NCBI GenBank assembly: GCA_020686985.1
Contig: JAJEPU010000004.1
Span: 59,466 to 123,465, forward strand
Direction of reading: 5' to 3'
Length of the DNA stretch: 64,000 nucleotides
From: Brotaphodocola catenula
GTDB lineage: Bacteria; Bacillota; Clostridia; Lachnospirales; Lachnospiraceae
Shown here piece by piece: positions 35,044 through 42,903 of this stretch. A program made the position numbers and the translations under genes. A model generated the notes under the pieces. It saw only the letters and a program-made list of their open reading frames with translations. It was not told the origin of the DNA and made no database searches. How positions within the stretch are numbered: the first letter of the stretch is position 1; the number at the start of each line of letters is the position of its first letter.

Positions 35044-35379
35044 ATGATGGAAGAGAGAATAAAGAATATTAACAAGGCAGAGGTTTTAAGCCTGAAAGAG
35101 ATGATTGCATATCAGGAGGGTCAGGTAGTCAGCCGTACCCTTGCACAGAACGATGCAGTCAGCCTGACGCTGTTTTCTTTCTGGAAAGGAGAGGAGATCA
35201 GCACGCATGAGTCCGGCGGAGATGCGATGGTACAGTGCCTTGACGGTGTTGGACGGATTACGATTGATGGTGTCGAGTATGAGATTCATGAGGGAGAGAC
35301 GATTGTGATGCCGGCACGCCATCCGCATGCGGTGTATGGAAAAGAGAATTTTAAGATGCTGTTGACGGTGATCTTCTAA
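35044..35379 (+). CDS. Small cupin-domain protein
   Basis: This 111-residue, single-domain cupin shows motif 1 as ISTHESGGDAMVQCLDGVG and motif 2 as EIHEGETIVMPARHPHAVYG. The His and Glu positions allow a metal site, although motif 1 has lost one of its usual His residues (HE rather than H-x-H). The purine-rich spacer ends in a strong AAAAGGAGAAGGT. Small cupins of this type often accompany hcp and stress genes; the ligand is unknown. ATG 35047 is an alternative start. Confidence 0.85.
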   Translation: MMEERIKNINKAEVLSLKEMIAYQEGQVVSRTLAQNDAVSLTLFSFWKGEEISTHESGGDAMVQCLDGVGRITIDGVEYEIHEGETIVMPARHPHAVYGKENFKMLLTVIF

Positions 35380-35404
35380 AAATTTATAGATTTATTGATT
35401 TATC

Positions 35405-35550
35405 GAGGCGCCGACGACGAGTAAAGTCAGGCAAACGCGCGCTCGCTCCGGGTTCAACGTAGCGGTGCATAAGACCGTAAAGGACACGGTCTAAGCACCG
35501 ACGTTTCACACGGGTTTGCCTGCACTTTCTCGTCTTACGTCGCCGGCTAG
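35405..35550. repeat. Large structured intergenic element, copy C
   Basis: Arms at 35407-35436 and 35514-35547 pair imperfectly over about 30 bases (GGCAAAC with GTTTGCC, then CGACGACGAG with CTCGTCTTACGTCG). In the middle GGTGC (35464-35468) and GCACC (35495-35499) enclose GACCGT/ACGGTC. Parts recur elsewhere: 35431-35454 matches the complement of 49519-49542 in 20 of 24 bases, and GTTCAACG...GGTGCATAA resembles the complement of 15011-15033. No ORF, tRNA cloverleaf or known ncRNA is recognised. Confidence 0.65.
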
Positions 35551-35588
35551 TATAGACGTATAGGCTTTAAGTATTTGCAAAAATATTT

Positions 35589-35662
35589 CCCGCAAGTAGA
35601 AAATCTATTGCTGTTTGCGCACTGCGTAACCGGTAACGAAAAATCTGCTTGCGGGATTTTTT
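35589..35662 (+). terminator. Terminator-like hairpin enclosing a CTGTTTGCGCA repeat
   Basis: CCCGCAAGTAGA (35589-35600) pairs with TCTGCTTGCGGG (35644-35655), followed by ATTTTTT. The loop contains an imperfect palindrome (TTGCTGTTTGCGC with CTGCGTAACCGGTAA) of the family also seen at 31112 and 53063. Confidence 0.7.
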
Positions 35663-35839
35663 ATGATAGGAAATGAAGTGAATTTCTTTCAAAAGAGGAG
35701 CTGTCAATTTGGGGCTTCCTGTGGTACGATGAGATTGATGAGAAATAAAATTTAACATACACTGAGCATGCAGACAATGTGGTACGAGAGATGGTTCGAG
35801 GAATATGTCTGGGTGAGACAGGGAAAGGACAGATTTGTT

Positions 35840-36820
35840 ATGAAAATACTGCTCTATGAGGTACGAGAGGACGAGAAGGCAGACATTGCCAGAATTGCAA
35901 AGGAGTTAAAGGTTGAGGTTGTGGAAACTGGTGAGGTGCCGTCTTTGGAGAATGCGGGGATGGCAGAGGGCTGTGACGGCGTATCAATTCTCGGTCAGGG
36001 CACGATCGATGTTCCGCTTTTGGATGCATGGAAGAAACTGGGCGTGGAGTGTCTTTCGACGAGAACGATCGGATTTAACCATATTGATGTGGCATATGCG
36101 AAGAGCATTGGCATTCATGTGTGCAATGCAAGCTATGAGCCGGACGGAGTGTCAGACTTCACGATTATGATGATGCTGATGTGTCTGCGCAATTACAAGC
36201 AGGCACTCTGGAGAGGTCAGGTCAATGACTTTGCACTGAAAGGACTGATGGGGCGCGAGCTTAAGCACATGACAGTCGGTGTGATCGGAACCGGAAAAAT
36301 TGGTGCTCAGGTAATCCGCAGTCTGTCTGGATTTGGCTGTCGGATTCTGGCAGTTGACCCTTATGAGAAGGAGAAAGTGAAGAAGTATGCGACCTATGTG
36401 GATCGCGAGACCGTTTACCGCGAGGCAGATATCATCACACTTCATCTTCCGCTGACACCGGAAAATTATCATATGCTCGACCGTGAAACGATTGCGAAGA
36501 TGAAGGATGGCGTGATCCTGATTAACTGCGCGCGCGGAGAGCTTGTGGATATCGATGCGCTTGTCGAGGGCATTGAGAGCGAGAAGATCGGAGCACTCGG
36601 TCTTGATACTGTTGAGGGCGAGGAGGGAATCATCCACGAGGATCACCGCATTGATATTCTGAAAAACAGAAACTGGTTCTATCTGCACCAGTTCCGCAAC
36701 GTCATTTTCACTCCGCATATGGCATTCTATACGGATACCGCGGTTCGCAGTATGGTGGATTGTGGAATCCGGGGAATCGTGCAGATGAAAGAGGGAACAC
36801 CCTGCCGAAATGAGTTATAG
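35840..36820 (+). CDS. D-isomer-specific 2-hydroxyacid dehydrogenase (D-lactate dehydrogenase-like)
   Basis: This 326-residue, NAD-dependent oxidoreductase is close to D-lactate dehydrogenase. It has LSTRTIGFNHIDVAYAKSIG, the NAD-binding motif VGVIGTGKIGAQVIRSLSGF, the catalytic Arg in INCARGELVD, the acid in DTVEGEEGI and the catalytic His in FTPHMAFYTDTAV. ATG 35840 gives the family N-terminus MKILLYEVR. The frame opens at 35768, but the extra 24 residues have no counterpart. TACGAT at 35725-35730 preceded by TGG is a possible extended -10. In a fermenter it would regenerate NAD+ from pyruvate, but a broader 2-oxoacid role cannot be excluded. Confidence 0.88.
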   Translation: MKILLYEVREDEKADIARIAKELKVEVVETGEVPSLENAGMAEGCDGVSILGQGTIDVPLLDAWKKLGVECLSTRTIGFNHIDVAYAKSIGIHVCNASYEPDGVSDFTIMMMLMCLRNYKQALWRGQVNDFALKGLMGRELKHMTVGVIGTGKIGAQVIRSLSGFGCRILAVDPYEKEKVKKYATYVDRETVYREADIITLHLPLTPENYHMLDRETIAKMKDGVILINCARGELVDIDALVEGIESEKIGALGLDTVEGEEGIIHEDHRIDILKNRNWFYLHQFRNVIFTPHMAFYTDTAVRSMVDCGIRGIVQMKEGTPCRNEL

Positions 36821-36951
36821 GTTTAATCTATAACTAGAGATCTGTTTTTTTCTATTAGACAGATTCTGGAAAGTTTGTTATTATCTCCTTGTAAGTTGAT
36901 AGGAAATAAAGGAAACAAAAAATAGACCTGAACTTGAGGAGGAAATCAATT

Positions 36952-38265
36952 ATGAGTAAGAAAGCATACGCAGACAGAAATTTAAAGTTTGAAACCTTAC
37001 AGCTTCATGTAGGACAGGAACAGCCGGATGCAGTGACCGACGCAAGAGCCGTTCCGATTTACCAGACAACCTCCTATGTGTTCCGCAACTGTGATCACGC
37101 AGCAGCACGTTTTGGACTGGCAGATGCAGGTAACATTTATGGTCGTCTGACCAATCCGACCGAAGATGTATTCGAGCAGAGAGTTGCAGCTCTTGAGGGC
37201 GGTGTCGCAGCACTGGCAGTTGCTTCCGGTGCAGCAGCAATCAGCTATACCTTCCAGAATCTGGCACATGCAGGCGATCACATCGTAGCAGCAAAGAACA
37301 TCTACGGCGGTACCTACAACCTGTTAGCACATACTCTGAGTGAGTACGGCATCACGACCACTTTCGTAGATCCGTTCAACTATGAGGAAGTAGAGTCAGC
37401 CATTCAGGATAACACCAAGGCAATCCATGTAGAGACCCTTGGAAACCCGAACTCCGATGTTGTAGACATCGAGAGACTCGCAAACATTGCACACGCACAC
37501 AAGATTCCGCTGGTAGTTGATAATACCTTTGCAACCCCGTATCTGGTACGTCCGATCGAGTACGGAGCAGACATCGTTGTTCACTCCGCAACTAAGTTCA
37601 TCGGTGGTCACGGAAGCACTCTTGGCGGTGTGATCGTAGACAGCGGTAACTTCGACTGGGAGGACAGCGGAAAGTTCCCGTCCTTAACCGAGCCGAACCC
37701 GAGCTATCACGGCGTCAGCTTCACAAAGGCCGTTGGCAAGGCAGCATTTGTGACTAAGATCCGTGCAGTCCTGCTGAGAGATACCGGCGCAACGATCGCT
37801 CCGATCAGCGCATGGATTCTGTTACAGGGTCTTGAGACTCTGTCTCTGAGAGTAGAGCGTCATGTGGAGAACGCACTGAAAGTCGTTCAGTATCTGAACA
37901 AGCATCCGCTTGTAGAGAAGGTTCATCATCCGTCTGTATCCGATGATCCGGAACAGCAGGCACTGTACAAGAAGTACTTCCCGAACGGTGGTGGTTCGAT
38001 CTTCACCTTCGAGATCAAGGGTGGTGCAGAGAATGCGAAGAAGTTCATCGACAATCTGGAGCTCTTCTCTCTGCTTGCAAACGTAGCAGATGTGAAGTCT
38101 CTGGTCATCCATCCGGCATCCACAACCCATTCTCAGCTGAACGAGGATGAGCTGGCAGATCAGGGCATTACTCCGGCAACGATTCGTCTGTCCATCGGTA
38201 CTGAGAATGTAGATGATATCATCGAGGATCTGGATGAGGCATTCAAGGTAGTTGCTGAGGCTTAA
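36952..38265 (+). CDS. metY: O-acetylhomoserine sulfhydrylase
   Basis: This 437-residue, PLP-dependent Cys/Met metabolism enzyme makes homocysteine from O-acetylhomoserine and sulfide. Motifs are the early FETLQLHVGQEQPD, YGRLTNPTEDVFEQRVAALE, VETLGNPNSDVVDIE, VVDNTFATPYLVRPIEYGAD and the PLP Lys in HSATKFIGGHGSTLGGV. The length and the late SIGTENVDDIIEDLDEAF fit MetY rather than MetB. ATG 36952 lies behind GAGGAGGAAATCAA. No S-box or T-box was seen in the 131 bp upstream. Strong terminator downstream. Confidence 0.95.
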   Translation: MSKKAYADRNLKFETLQLHVGQEQPDAVTDARAVPIYQTTSYVFRNCDHAAARFGLADAGNIYGRLTNPTEDVFEQRVAALEGGVAALAVASGAAAISYTFQNLAHAGDHIVAAKNIYGGTYNLLAHTLSEYGITTTFVDPFNYEEVESAIQDNTKAIHVETLGNPNSDVVDIERLANIAHAHKIPLVVDNTFATPYLVRPIEYGADIVVHSATKFIGGHGSTLGGVIVDSGNFDWEDSGKFPSLTEPNPSYHGVSFTKAVGKAAFVTKIRAVLLRDTGATIAPISAWILLQGLETLSLRVERHVENALKVVQYLNKHPLVEKVHHPSVSDDPEQQALYKKYFPNGGGSIFTFEIKGGAENAKKFIDNLELFSLLANVADVKSLVIHPASTTHSQLNEDELADQGITPATIRLSIGTENVDDIIEDLDEAFKVVAEA

Positions 38266-38353
38266 TTACTTAGATGAACTCATATCCGTGATGTTTGTTT
38301 AGTCTGTATGAAAAAGTATGTTATCGTTTTATCTGCATAAATAAATAAGCATT

Positions 38354-38402
38354 AAAAAGCGTTTCGCTCTGAGGGGATCCCTCAAAGTGAAACGCTTTTT
38401 TC
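38354..38402. terminator. Bidirectional terminator after metY
   Basis: AAAAAGCGTTTC (38354-38365) pairs with GAAACGCTTTTT (38389-38400) and TGAGGG with CCCTCA inside, with A-run and T-run flanks. The minus-strand small ORF ends inside the hairpin. Confidence 0.9.
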
Positions 38403-38549
38403 GTTTGCGATGATGACACCCGAGCCACAGCTCTTTGTCTCCTGAAACTGGGTCGTCCACGGACCACTGCGCCCGAACATATCAAAGTATCGCTGAACCT
38501 CCTGAACAGAGACATTTGTGATTGCCACGATTGTAAGTGTCTGTGCCAT
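38382..38549 (-). CDS. Possible 55-residue protein at the end of the two-component/alarmone operon
   Basis: The open frame starts MAQTLTIVAITNVSVQEVQR and continues with MFGRSGPWTTQFQETKSCGS before ending in SVSL inside the terminator hairpin. It follows the small alarmone synthetase by 30 bp on the same strand. The ribosome site (AAGAGA) is weak. The GSGVIIAN end vaguely recalls the start of a trypsin-like protease domain, but it is too short for one. No family recognised; it may be a remnant. Confidence 0.4.
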   Translation of the reverse strand: MAQTLTIVAITNVSVQEVQRYFDMFGRSGPWTTQFQETKSCGSGVIIANEKSVSL

Positions 38550-38579
38550 TGTTGTTGTCTCTTGTGTATTGTGATCTTG

Positions 38580-39302
38580 TCATGGTGACGAGCTCCTTTC
38601 TGAGCAATTTGAAAAATTATCGTCGATTAAATCCCGAATCGTCTGCATCGAGAGATCGATCGAGGCGATTTCATCGGCGCATCGTTTGAGTTCACTGCGA
38701 ATCAGTGCCTCGTGAGTGATTTCGTGCTTGTACTTGAGCTGGTGTTCCAGACTCGCCCAGAAATCGATCGCGATCGTTCGAAGTTGAATCTCGGCAAAGA
38801 GTCCGTCTCCCGGTCCGTCGACAAGCTGAAGAATCAGATGATAACTCCGGTAGCCGTTCGGCTTCGGATAGGAAATGTAATCTTTCTGGTTGATGACGTT
38901 GAATTCCGGGCGCTCACAGAGCCAGCGTGCAAGTGCAAATACATCATCGGAGAACGAGCAGATCGCCCGAATTCCGATTGCATCCCGGACATTCGTGAGA
39001 GCAGACTCGCAGGTAAGCGGATAGCCGTGTTTTTTGAGCTTGTTTTTCATGCTCTCCGGCGATTTGATCCGGGAAGTGCAGTAGAGAACAGGGTGATATT
39101 TGTTGTCACTCTGATTGCCGGGTCGTGTATTTCCAGGGTAAGACTCGATGATTTTTGTGAGCTGTTCGGCAGTCGCCTGCATTACAGAAAGGCGATCCCC
39201 ATAAAAAGAGTTGGTGTCCGCACGATCCAGATCAGCGTTTGTCCCTGTATTTGTTTCGGTCTTTGTCTTGGTGTTTCCTCCTGCATTTGTCTCTGCGTTC
39301 AT
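38580..39302 (-). CDS. Small alarmone synthetase (RelA/SpoT domain, RelQ/YjbM-like)
   Basis: This 240-residue synthetase-only (p)ppGpp enzyme transfers pyrophosphate from ATP to GDP/GTP. Motifs are CTSRIKSPESMKNKLKKHG (ATP loop), NVRDAIGIRAICSF, DYISYPKPNGYRSYHLIL (G-loop) and AEIQLRTIAIDFWASLEHQL. It lacks the HD hydrolase, TGS and ACT domains of long Rel proteins. The first 30 residues are a Thr/Asn/Lys-rich low-complexity tail of TKTE-type repeats. AGAAGGGAAC precedes the ATG, 33 bp after the histidine kinase stop, so it belongs to the same operon. Confidence 0.9.
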   Translation of the reverse strand: MNAETNAGGNTKTKTETNTGTNADLDRADTNSFYGDRLSVMQATAEQLTKIIESYPGNTRPGNQSDNKYHPVLYCTSRIKSPESMKNKLKKHGYPLTCESALTNVRDAIGIRAICSFSDDVFALARWLCERPEFNVINQKDYISYPKPNGYRSYHLILQLVDGPGDGLFAEIQLRTIAIDFWASLEHQLKYKHEITHEALIRSELKRCADEIASIDLSMQTIRDLIDDNFSNCSERSSSP

Positions 39303-39335
39303 CTTGTGTTCCCTTCTTTCAATCTTTTACTTTTA

Positions 39336-40598
39336 TCAGGTCTTGCTGACGGGACAGGCTGGAATCTGCACGGTGATCGTCAGCGTATTCGGGTCAGGGG
39401 AGGTAGCGGAAATCTTTCCCTTGTGGTTGGCAGTCACGGCGCTCGCAATCGAGAGCCCGATTCCATATCCGCCGGTCTTGGAATTTCGCGATTCATCTCC
39501 GCGGTAGAAGCGGTCAAAGAGATGATCGAGCTGAAAGGTGATCGGATCAGCAGTTGAATTCGTCACGCTGAGGCAGGCATAGCGCCCCTGTCGCTTGAGC
39601 GAAAGCGAGATGTCTCCATGTTCTCCGGAGTACTTCAATGCGTTGTCGAGAAGGACGGAGAGAAGCTGGCGAAGTGATTTCTCATTGCCCTTTACACTGA
39701 TCCGTGGATCGATTGCGGTCACAAAATTCTTGTTCTGTGCTTTTGCCATCGTCTGAAACGACTGAACAACCTCCTGCGCGAGATCGGAAAATGGAAACTC
39801 AATCATCTGAACCTGATTCTGTGCCTCCTCCATTCGGGAAAGGTAGATCAGATCGTTTGTCAGGCTTGTGAGTCGTTTGGTCTGCTGACGAATGTCCTCA
39901 AGCCATTCATTGTCCTCCCCGATGTCCATCTCAAGAATCTCGGAGTCAGCCTCGATGATTGCAAGCGGGGTCTTGATCTCGTGACCGGCATCGGTGATGA
40001 AACGGCGTTGTTTCTCGTAGTTCTCAGAAAACGGACGAAGGATCCATTTTGAGAGAAGGATCATCAGAATCAGGACGGCAAGGATTCCGCAGAGTGCTGT
40101 CCAGACGCAGGCGAGGAAAAAGGAGTCTACATTACTTAAGCTTCGCCAGCAGTCGAGAAAGAGGATGCGGATCGCAGGAGAGTCGTCATCGTCGCTTAAA
40201 GACTGGACGAGATAGCGATAGTGTGAGAGAAAGCCGGAAGTCTTTCCAAGTTCAAGGACTTCCTGCGCATAAGCGTAAGCTGTTTTCTCATCGATGCCTG
40301 CAATCTCGCTGATGTCGAGATCATAGAGCTCTTCATCGGAATCCAGTTCAATGCAGAAGTAGCGAGAGACGCGCGCCAGTTCCGGCGACATGTATTTTGG
40401 ATTGTCTCCAATATCAAAATCCTTTCCCTTTCGTGGAAATTCCCCGTCATTTTCTGCGAGAAAGGCGAGCGTGCGGTCGGCGTCAAGCACAACCTGACGA
40501 TAGTTTAGGAGGTTGACAGCCCCGAGAATCACGCTCATCACCAGAATCAGAGAGATCATTGAGATGGAAATCAGTTTGATTTGTAGTTTTCGGATCAT
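39336..40598 (-). CDS. Sensor histidine kinase
   Basis: This 420-residue membrane kinase has TM1 at about residues 9-31, an extracytoplasmic sensor of about 130 residues rich in Asp/Glu, and TM2 at about 160-186. The HisKA domain has ITDAGHEIKTPLAIIEADSE (phospho-acceptor His206), and the HATPase domain has LLDNALKYSGEHGD and GGYGIGLSIASAV. No obvious HAMP linker. It overlaps the response regulator gene by 4 bp (ATGA). The sensor domain is not one I recognise. The operon includes an alarmone synthetase, suggesting an envelope or nutrient stress input. Confidence 0.92.
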   Translation of the reverse strand: MIRKLQIKLISISMISLILVMSVILGAVNLLNYRQVVLDADRTLAFLAENDGEFPRKGKDFDIGDNPKYMSPELARVSRYFCIELDSDEELYDLDISEIAGIDEKTAYAYAQEVLELGKTSGFLSHYRYLVQSLSDDDDSPAIRILFLDCWRSLSNVDSFFLACVWTALCGILAVLILMILLSKWILRPFSENYEKQRRFITDAGHEIKTPLAIIEADSEILEMDIGEDNEWLEDIRQQTKRLTSLTNDLIYLSRMEEAQNQVQMIEFPFSDLAQEVVQSFQTMAKAQNKNFVTAIDPRISVKGNEKSLRQLLSVLLDNALKYSGEHGDISLSLKRQGRYACLSVTNSTADPITFQLDHLFDRFYRGDESRNSKTGGYGIGLSIASAVTANHKGKISATSPDPNTLTITVQIPACPVSKT

Positions 40599-41257
40599 AT
40601 TTGGTATCCCTCACCTTCAACTGTCTGAATCTGAATATCTGCATGTAAAGCGGAGAGCTTTTTGCGAAGATACGAGAGGTACATCCAGACGACATCGCGG
40701 TCAACATCCTTCTCATTTCCCCAGATGCGTTCTAAGAACCGTTCGGTCGAAATACAGTGTCCGGGGCTTGTCATCAGAAGCTCCAACACCTGAAATTCCT
40801 TGGTTGCAAGCTGGAAACTTCCAAACGAGGACGACAGTTCGAGTGTTGTGCGATTCAGGCGGATATTTCCGAGTGTGAGGATGCTGTCGGTCTGGGAATT
40901 TACAAGGCGCATCATCGCGCGGATTCGGGCGAGAAGTTCTTTTGAGGCAAACGGTTTTGTCAGATAGTCATTTGCGCCGAGGTCAAGTCCCTCAACCTTG
41001 TCATCGATCTCGGAACGTGCAGTCAGAAGAAGTACCGGAATCTGGTTCTGATGAGAACGGATCTGTCTGAGGACGGTGAGTCCGTCCATTTTCGGCATCA
41101 TGATATCGAGAACGGCGCCGTCGTAACGCCCACTCTCCAAGGCATTCAGCGCCTCCTCCCCGTCGTAGACAGCCTCCGCCTGGTAGCCGTTTCTCTCCAA
41201 GATTGTGATGATTGCTTTACAAAGCGAATGCTCATCCTCCGCAAGCAGTAGTCTCAT
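40595..41257 (-). CDS. OmpR-family response regulator
   Basis: This 220-residue regulator has a receiver domain with acidic pocket LLLAEDEHSL, phospho-acceptor Asp51 in AVLDIMMPKMDG, the TAR switch residue region and DYLTKPF Lys. It is followed by a winged-helix DNA-binding domain (TKEFQVLELLMTSPGHCIS, DRDVVWMYLSYLRKKL, VEGEGYQI). ATG 41257 is chosen: GGGAGG lies 9 bases upstream, whereas it directly abuts the ATG at 41266. First gene of the regulator-kinase-alarmone synthetase operon. The AT-rich region at 41285-41330 likely holds the promoter. Confidence 0.93.
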   Translation of the reverse strand: MRLLLAEDEHSLCKAIITILERNGYQAEAVYDGEEALNALESGRYDGAVLDIMMPKMDGLTVLRQIRSHQNQIPVLLLTARSEIDDKVEGLDLGANDYLTKPFASKELLARIRAMMRLVNSQTDSILTLGNIRLNRTTLELSSSFGSFQLATKEFQVLELLMTSPGHCISTERFLERIWGNEKDVDRDVVWMYLSYLRKKLSALHADIQIQTVEGEGYQI

Positions 41258-41497
41258 CGTTCTCATCCTCCCGTTTGTTTCTCTCTTATAATGTTTATTT
41301 ATAATGTTAATAATTTTAACTGATACGTTACTTAATCTTAAAAGGAGTCTGTGATATTCTTGTGGAAATTTTGTGGTAATTCTGTGTACAGTAGAGGTGA
41401 ATGGATTAACATGTGGATCGTTTGAGAAAGAGTCGTAAACTTGTTAAGATTATGTTATAACTCAGAGTGGATGTCCCCCCCCTCCTCTTTAGGTGGG

Positions 41498-41546
41498 GTA
41501 TCACAAGTCTTCTCAGGAGGGGAGACAATCCCCTTCTGAGTGATAC
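41498..41546. repeat. Strong hairpin beside structured element B
   Basis: GTATCAC (41498-41504) pairs with GTGATAC (41540-41546), and CTCAGGAGGGGA (41512-41523) with TCCCCTTCTGAG (41529-41540), one mismatch. A C-run at 41474-41482 can compete for the G-run. There is no U-tail. Confidence 0.65.
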
Positions 41547-41617
41547 GCTCCGCGAGGGTGCAAAGCGCCAGTGGCGCTTGTTATGCACCGACCGCAGTGG
41601 AACGAAGATGCGCACTC
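41547..41617. repeat. Structured dispersed intergenic element, copy B
   Basis: Matches 14977-15047 in 69 of 71 bases, including the GGTGC/GCACC stem with its inner AGCGCCA/GGCGCT hairpin and the following GAACGAAGATGCGCACTC. It is followed by GTTTCATA, a sequence found on the other side of copy A. A 425-codon open frame runs through it into the TRAP gene, but translation should start downstream. Confidence 0.85.
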
Positions 41618-41676
41618 TGTTTCATAAATTTTGGTGAAATTCTTTCAACATTTGGAAGCGTAGCATATCGGATTTA

Positions 41677-41685
41677 TGGTATAAT
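41677..41685 (+). promoter_or_regulatory. Extended -10 promoter of the TRAP-type gene
   Basis: TGG followed by TATAAT (41680-41685). No good -35 is seen. The predicted start near 41692 supports translation from the downstream GTG at 41741. Confidence 0.6.
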
Positions 41686-41740
41686 TGGAATCATTGACAA
41701 ATGGAAAGAAAAAAGAAGTGTAGAAGCAGAAGGAGAAAAT

Positions 41741-42817
41741 GTGGTGGAGAGGCAGGAAAACGGAGACATGCGGAGTGGGAGATGTGAAGGAAAGAAAATT
41801 CGCAGATTTGCAGGCAGAATTTTCGGCGCAGTCAGCCTGCTTGGCGCATGTGTACTGCTCGCATCGTGTGGGGCAAAGAACAGGGAAAATACAGCGGTTG
41901 AGCCGGATTTTGTGTTCACTTATGCGGAGAATCAGGCGGAGGACTATCCGACGACTCAGGGTGCTTACCGGTTTGCGAAACTGGTTGAGGAACGAACAGG
42001 AGGAAAGATTCTTGTTCAGGTCAATGCGGGAGCGGTACTCGGCGATGAGCAGTCGGTGATTGAACAGCTCCAGTTCGGCGGAATTGATTTCACCCGTGCC
42101 TCCCTCTCTTCGGTCGGAAAATTTATTCCGAAAGTAAATGTGCTCCAGTTGCCATACCTCTACAACAGCGCAGAGCATATGTGGAAGGTGCTTGAGAGTG
42201 AGATCGGTGATCAGTTTCTTCACAGCTTTGAGGGATATGGTCTTGTCGGACTTTCCTGGTATGATGCGGGAGCGCGAAATTTCTATACATCAAAGAAGCC
42301 GATTCGGACACCGGAAGATATGGTCGGAATGAAGATTCGAGTACAGGAATCGGAGCTGATGAGCCGGATGGTCGAGCTGATCGGTGCAGAACCGGTGCAG
42401 ATGGCATTTGCGAGCGTTTACTCAGCGCTTGAGACCGGAAAAATCAACGGGGCAGAGAACAACTGGCCGTCGTATCAGTCAGAGCGCCACTATGAGGTCG
42501 CCAAATATATGACGGTTGATGAGCATGCGCGAGTTCCGGAAGTGCAGATGATCTCGGAGAGCACATGGAAGAAGCTGAGTCCCGAGTATCAGGAGATCAT
42601 CCGTGAGTGTGCGAAGGAGTCCGCACTCTATGAGAGAAAACTCTGGGAGGAGAGAACGAAGCGCTCACGGGAGATTGTCGAAAAAGCTGGTTGTCAGGTA
42701 ATTGAACTGACTCCGGAGGAAAAGTCTGCATTTCAGGAAAAAATGCTTCCGCTTTACAATGAGTATTGTGGGAAATATATGGATCTGATCGGTAAGATTG
42801 TGGAAGTGGGAAAATAA
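41741..42817 (+). CDS. TRAP-transporter-type substrate-binding lipoprotein (DctP family)
   Basis: About 358 residues. After a basic stretch comes a signal peptide with lipobox LLASC (Cys43). The mature part has the DctP fold: RFAKLVEERTGGKILVQV, GAVLGDEQSVIEQLQFGGID, PIRTPEDMVGMKIRVQESEL with the carboxylate-binding Arg, and SVYSALETGKINGAENNWPS. GTG 41741 behind AAGGAGAAAAT is preferred. ATG 41768 has its GGAG too close, and the open frame upstream is the repeat element. No DctQ or DctM gene is adjacent, so the binding protein is an orphan here; trpS follows. Confidence 0.85.
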   Translation: MVERQENGDMRSGRCEGKKIRRFAGRIFGAVSLLGACVLLASCGAKNRENTAVEPDFVFTYAENQAEDYPTTQGAYRFAKLVEERTGGKILVQVNAGAVLGDEQSVIEQLQFGGIDFTRASLSSVGKFIPKVNVLQLPYLYNSAEHMWKVLESEIGDQFLHSFEGYGLVGLSWYDAGARNFYTSKKPIRTPEDMVGMKIRVQESELMSRMVELIGAEPVQMAFASVYSALETGKINGAENNWPSYQSERHYEVAKYMTVDEHARVPEVQMISESTWKKLSPEYQEIIRECAKESALYERKLWEERTKRSREIVEKAGCQVIELTPEEKSAFQEKMLPLYNEYCGKYMDLIGKIVEVGK

Positions 42818-42825
42818 AATAACAT

Positions 42826-42853
42826 TTGATCTTGTGCATATTTTGAGTATAAT
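42826..42853 (+). promoter_or_regulatory. Promoter of trpS
   Basis: TTGATC (42826-42831), 16 bp, TATAAT (42848-42853). The short leader leaves no room for a T-box. Confidence 0.7.
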
Positions 42854-42903
42854 AAATAAGTAATTAGATTAGAGGAACTTAGAGGAACAAGGAGAAGAAA
42901 CGA

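Noticed and set aside
35405..35550. tRNA-like or other known structural RNA, because of a GGTTCAA motif and strong stems
   Set aside because: No cloverleaf, anticodon arm or CCA end can be drawn, and the motif is part of the dispersed element shared with other spacers.
36821..36951. S-box (SAM) riboswitch ahead of metY
   Set aside because: The 131 bp region is too short and lacks the conserved core; only a weak ATCTGT/ACAGAT pairing is seen.
38321..38515. 64-codon minus-strand frame across the metY terminator
   Set aside because: It runs through the whole terminator hairpin and has no ribosome site; the overlapping frame ending at 38382 is the better candidate.
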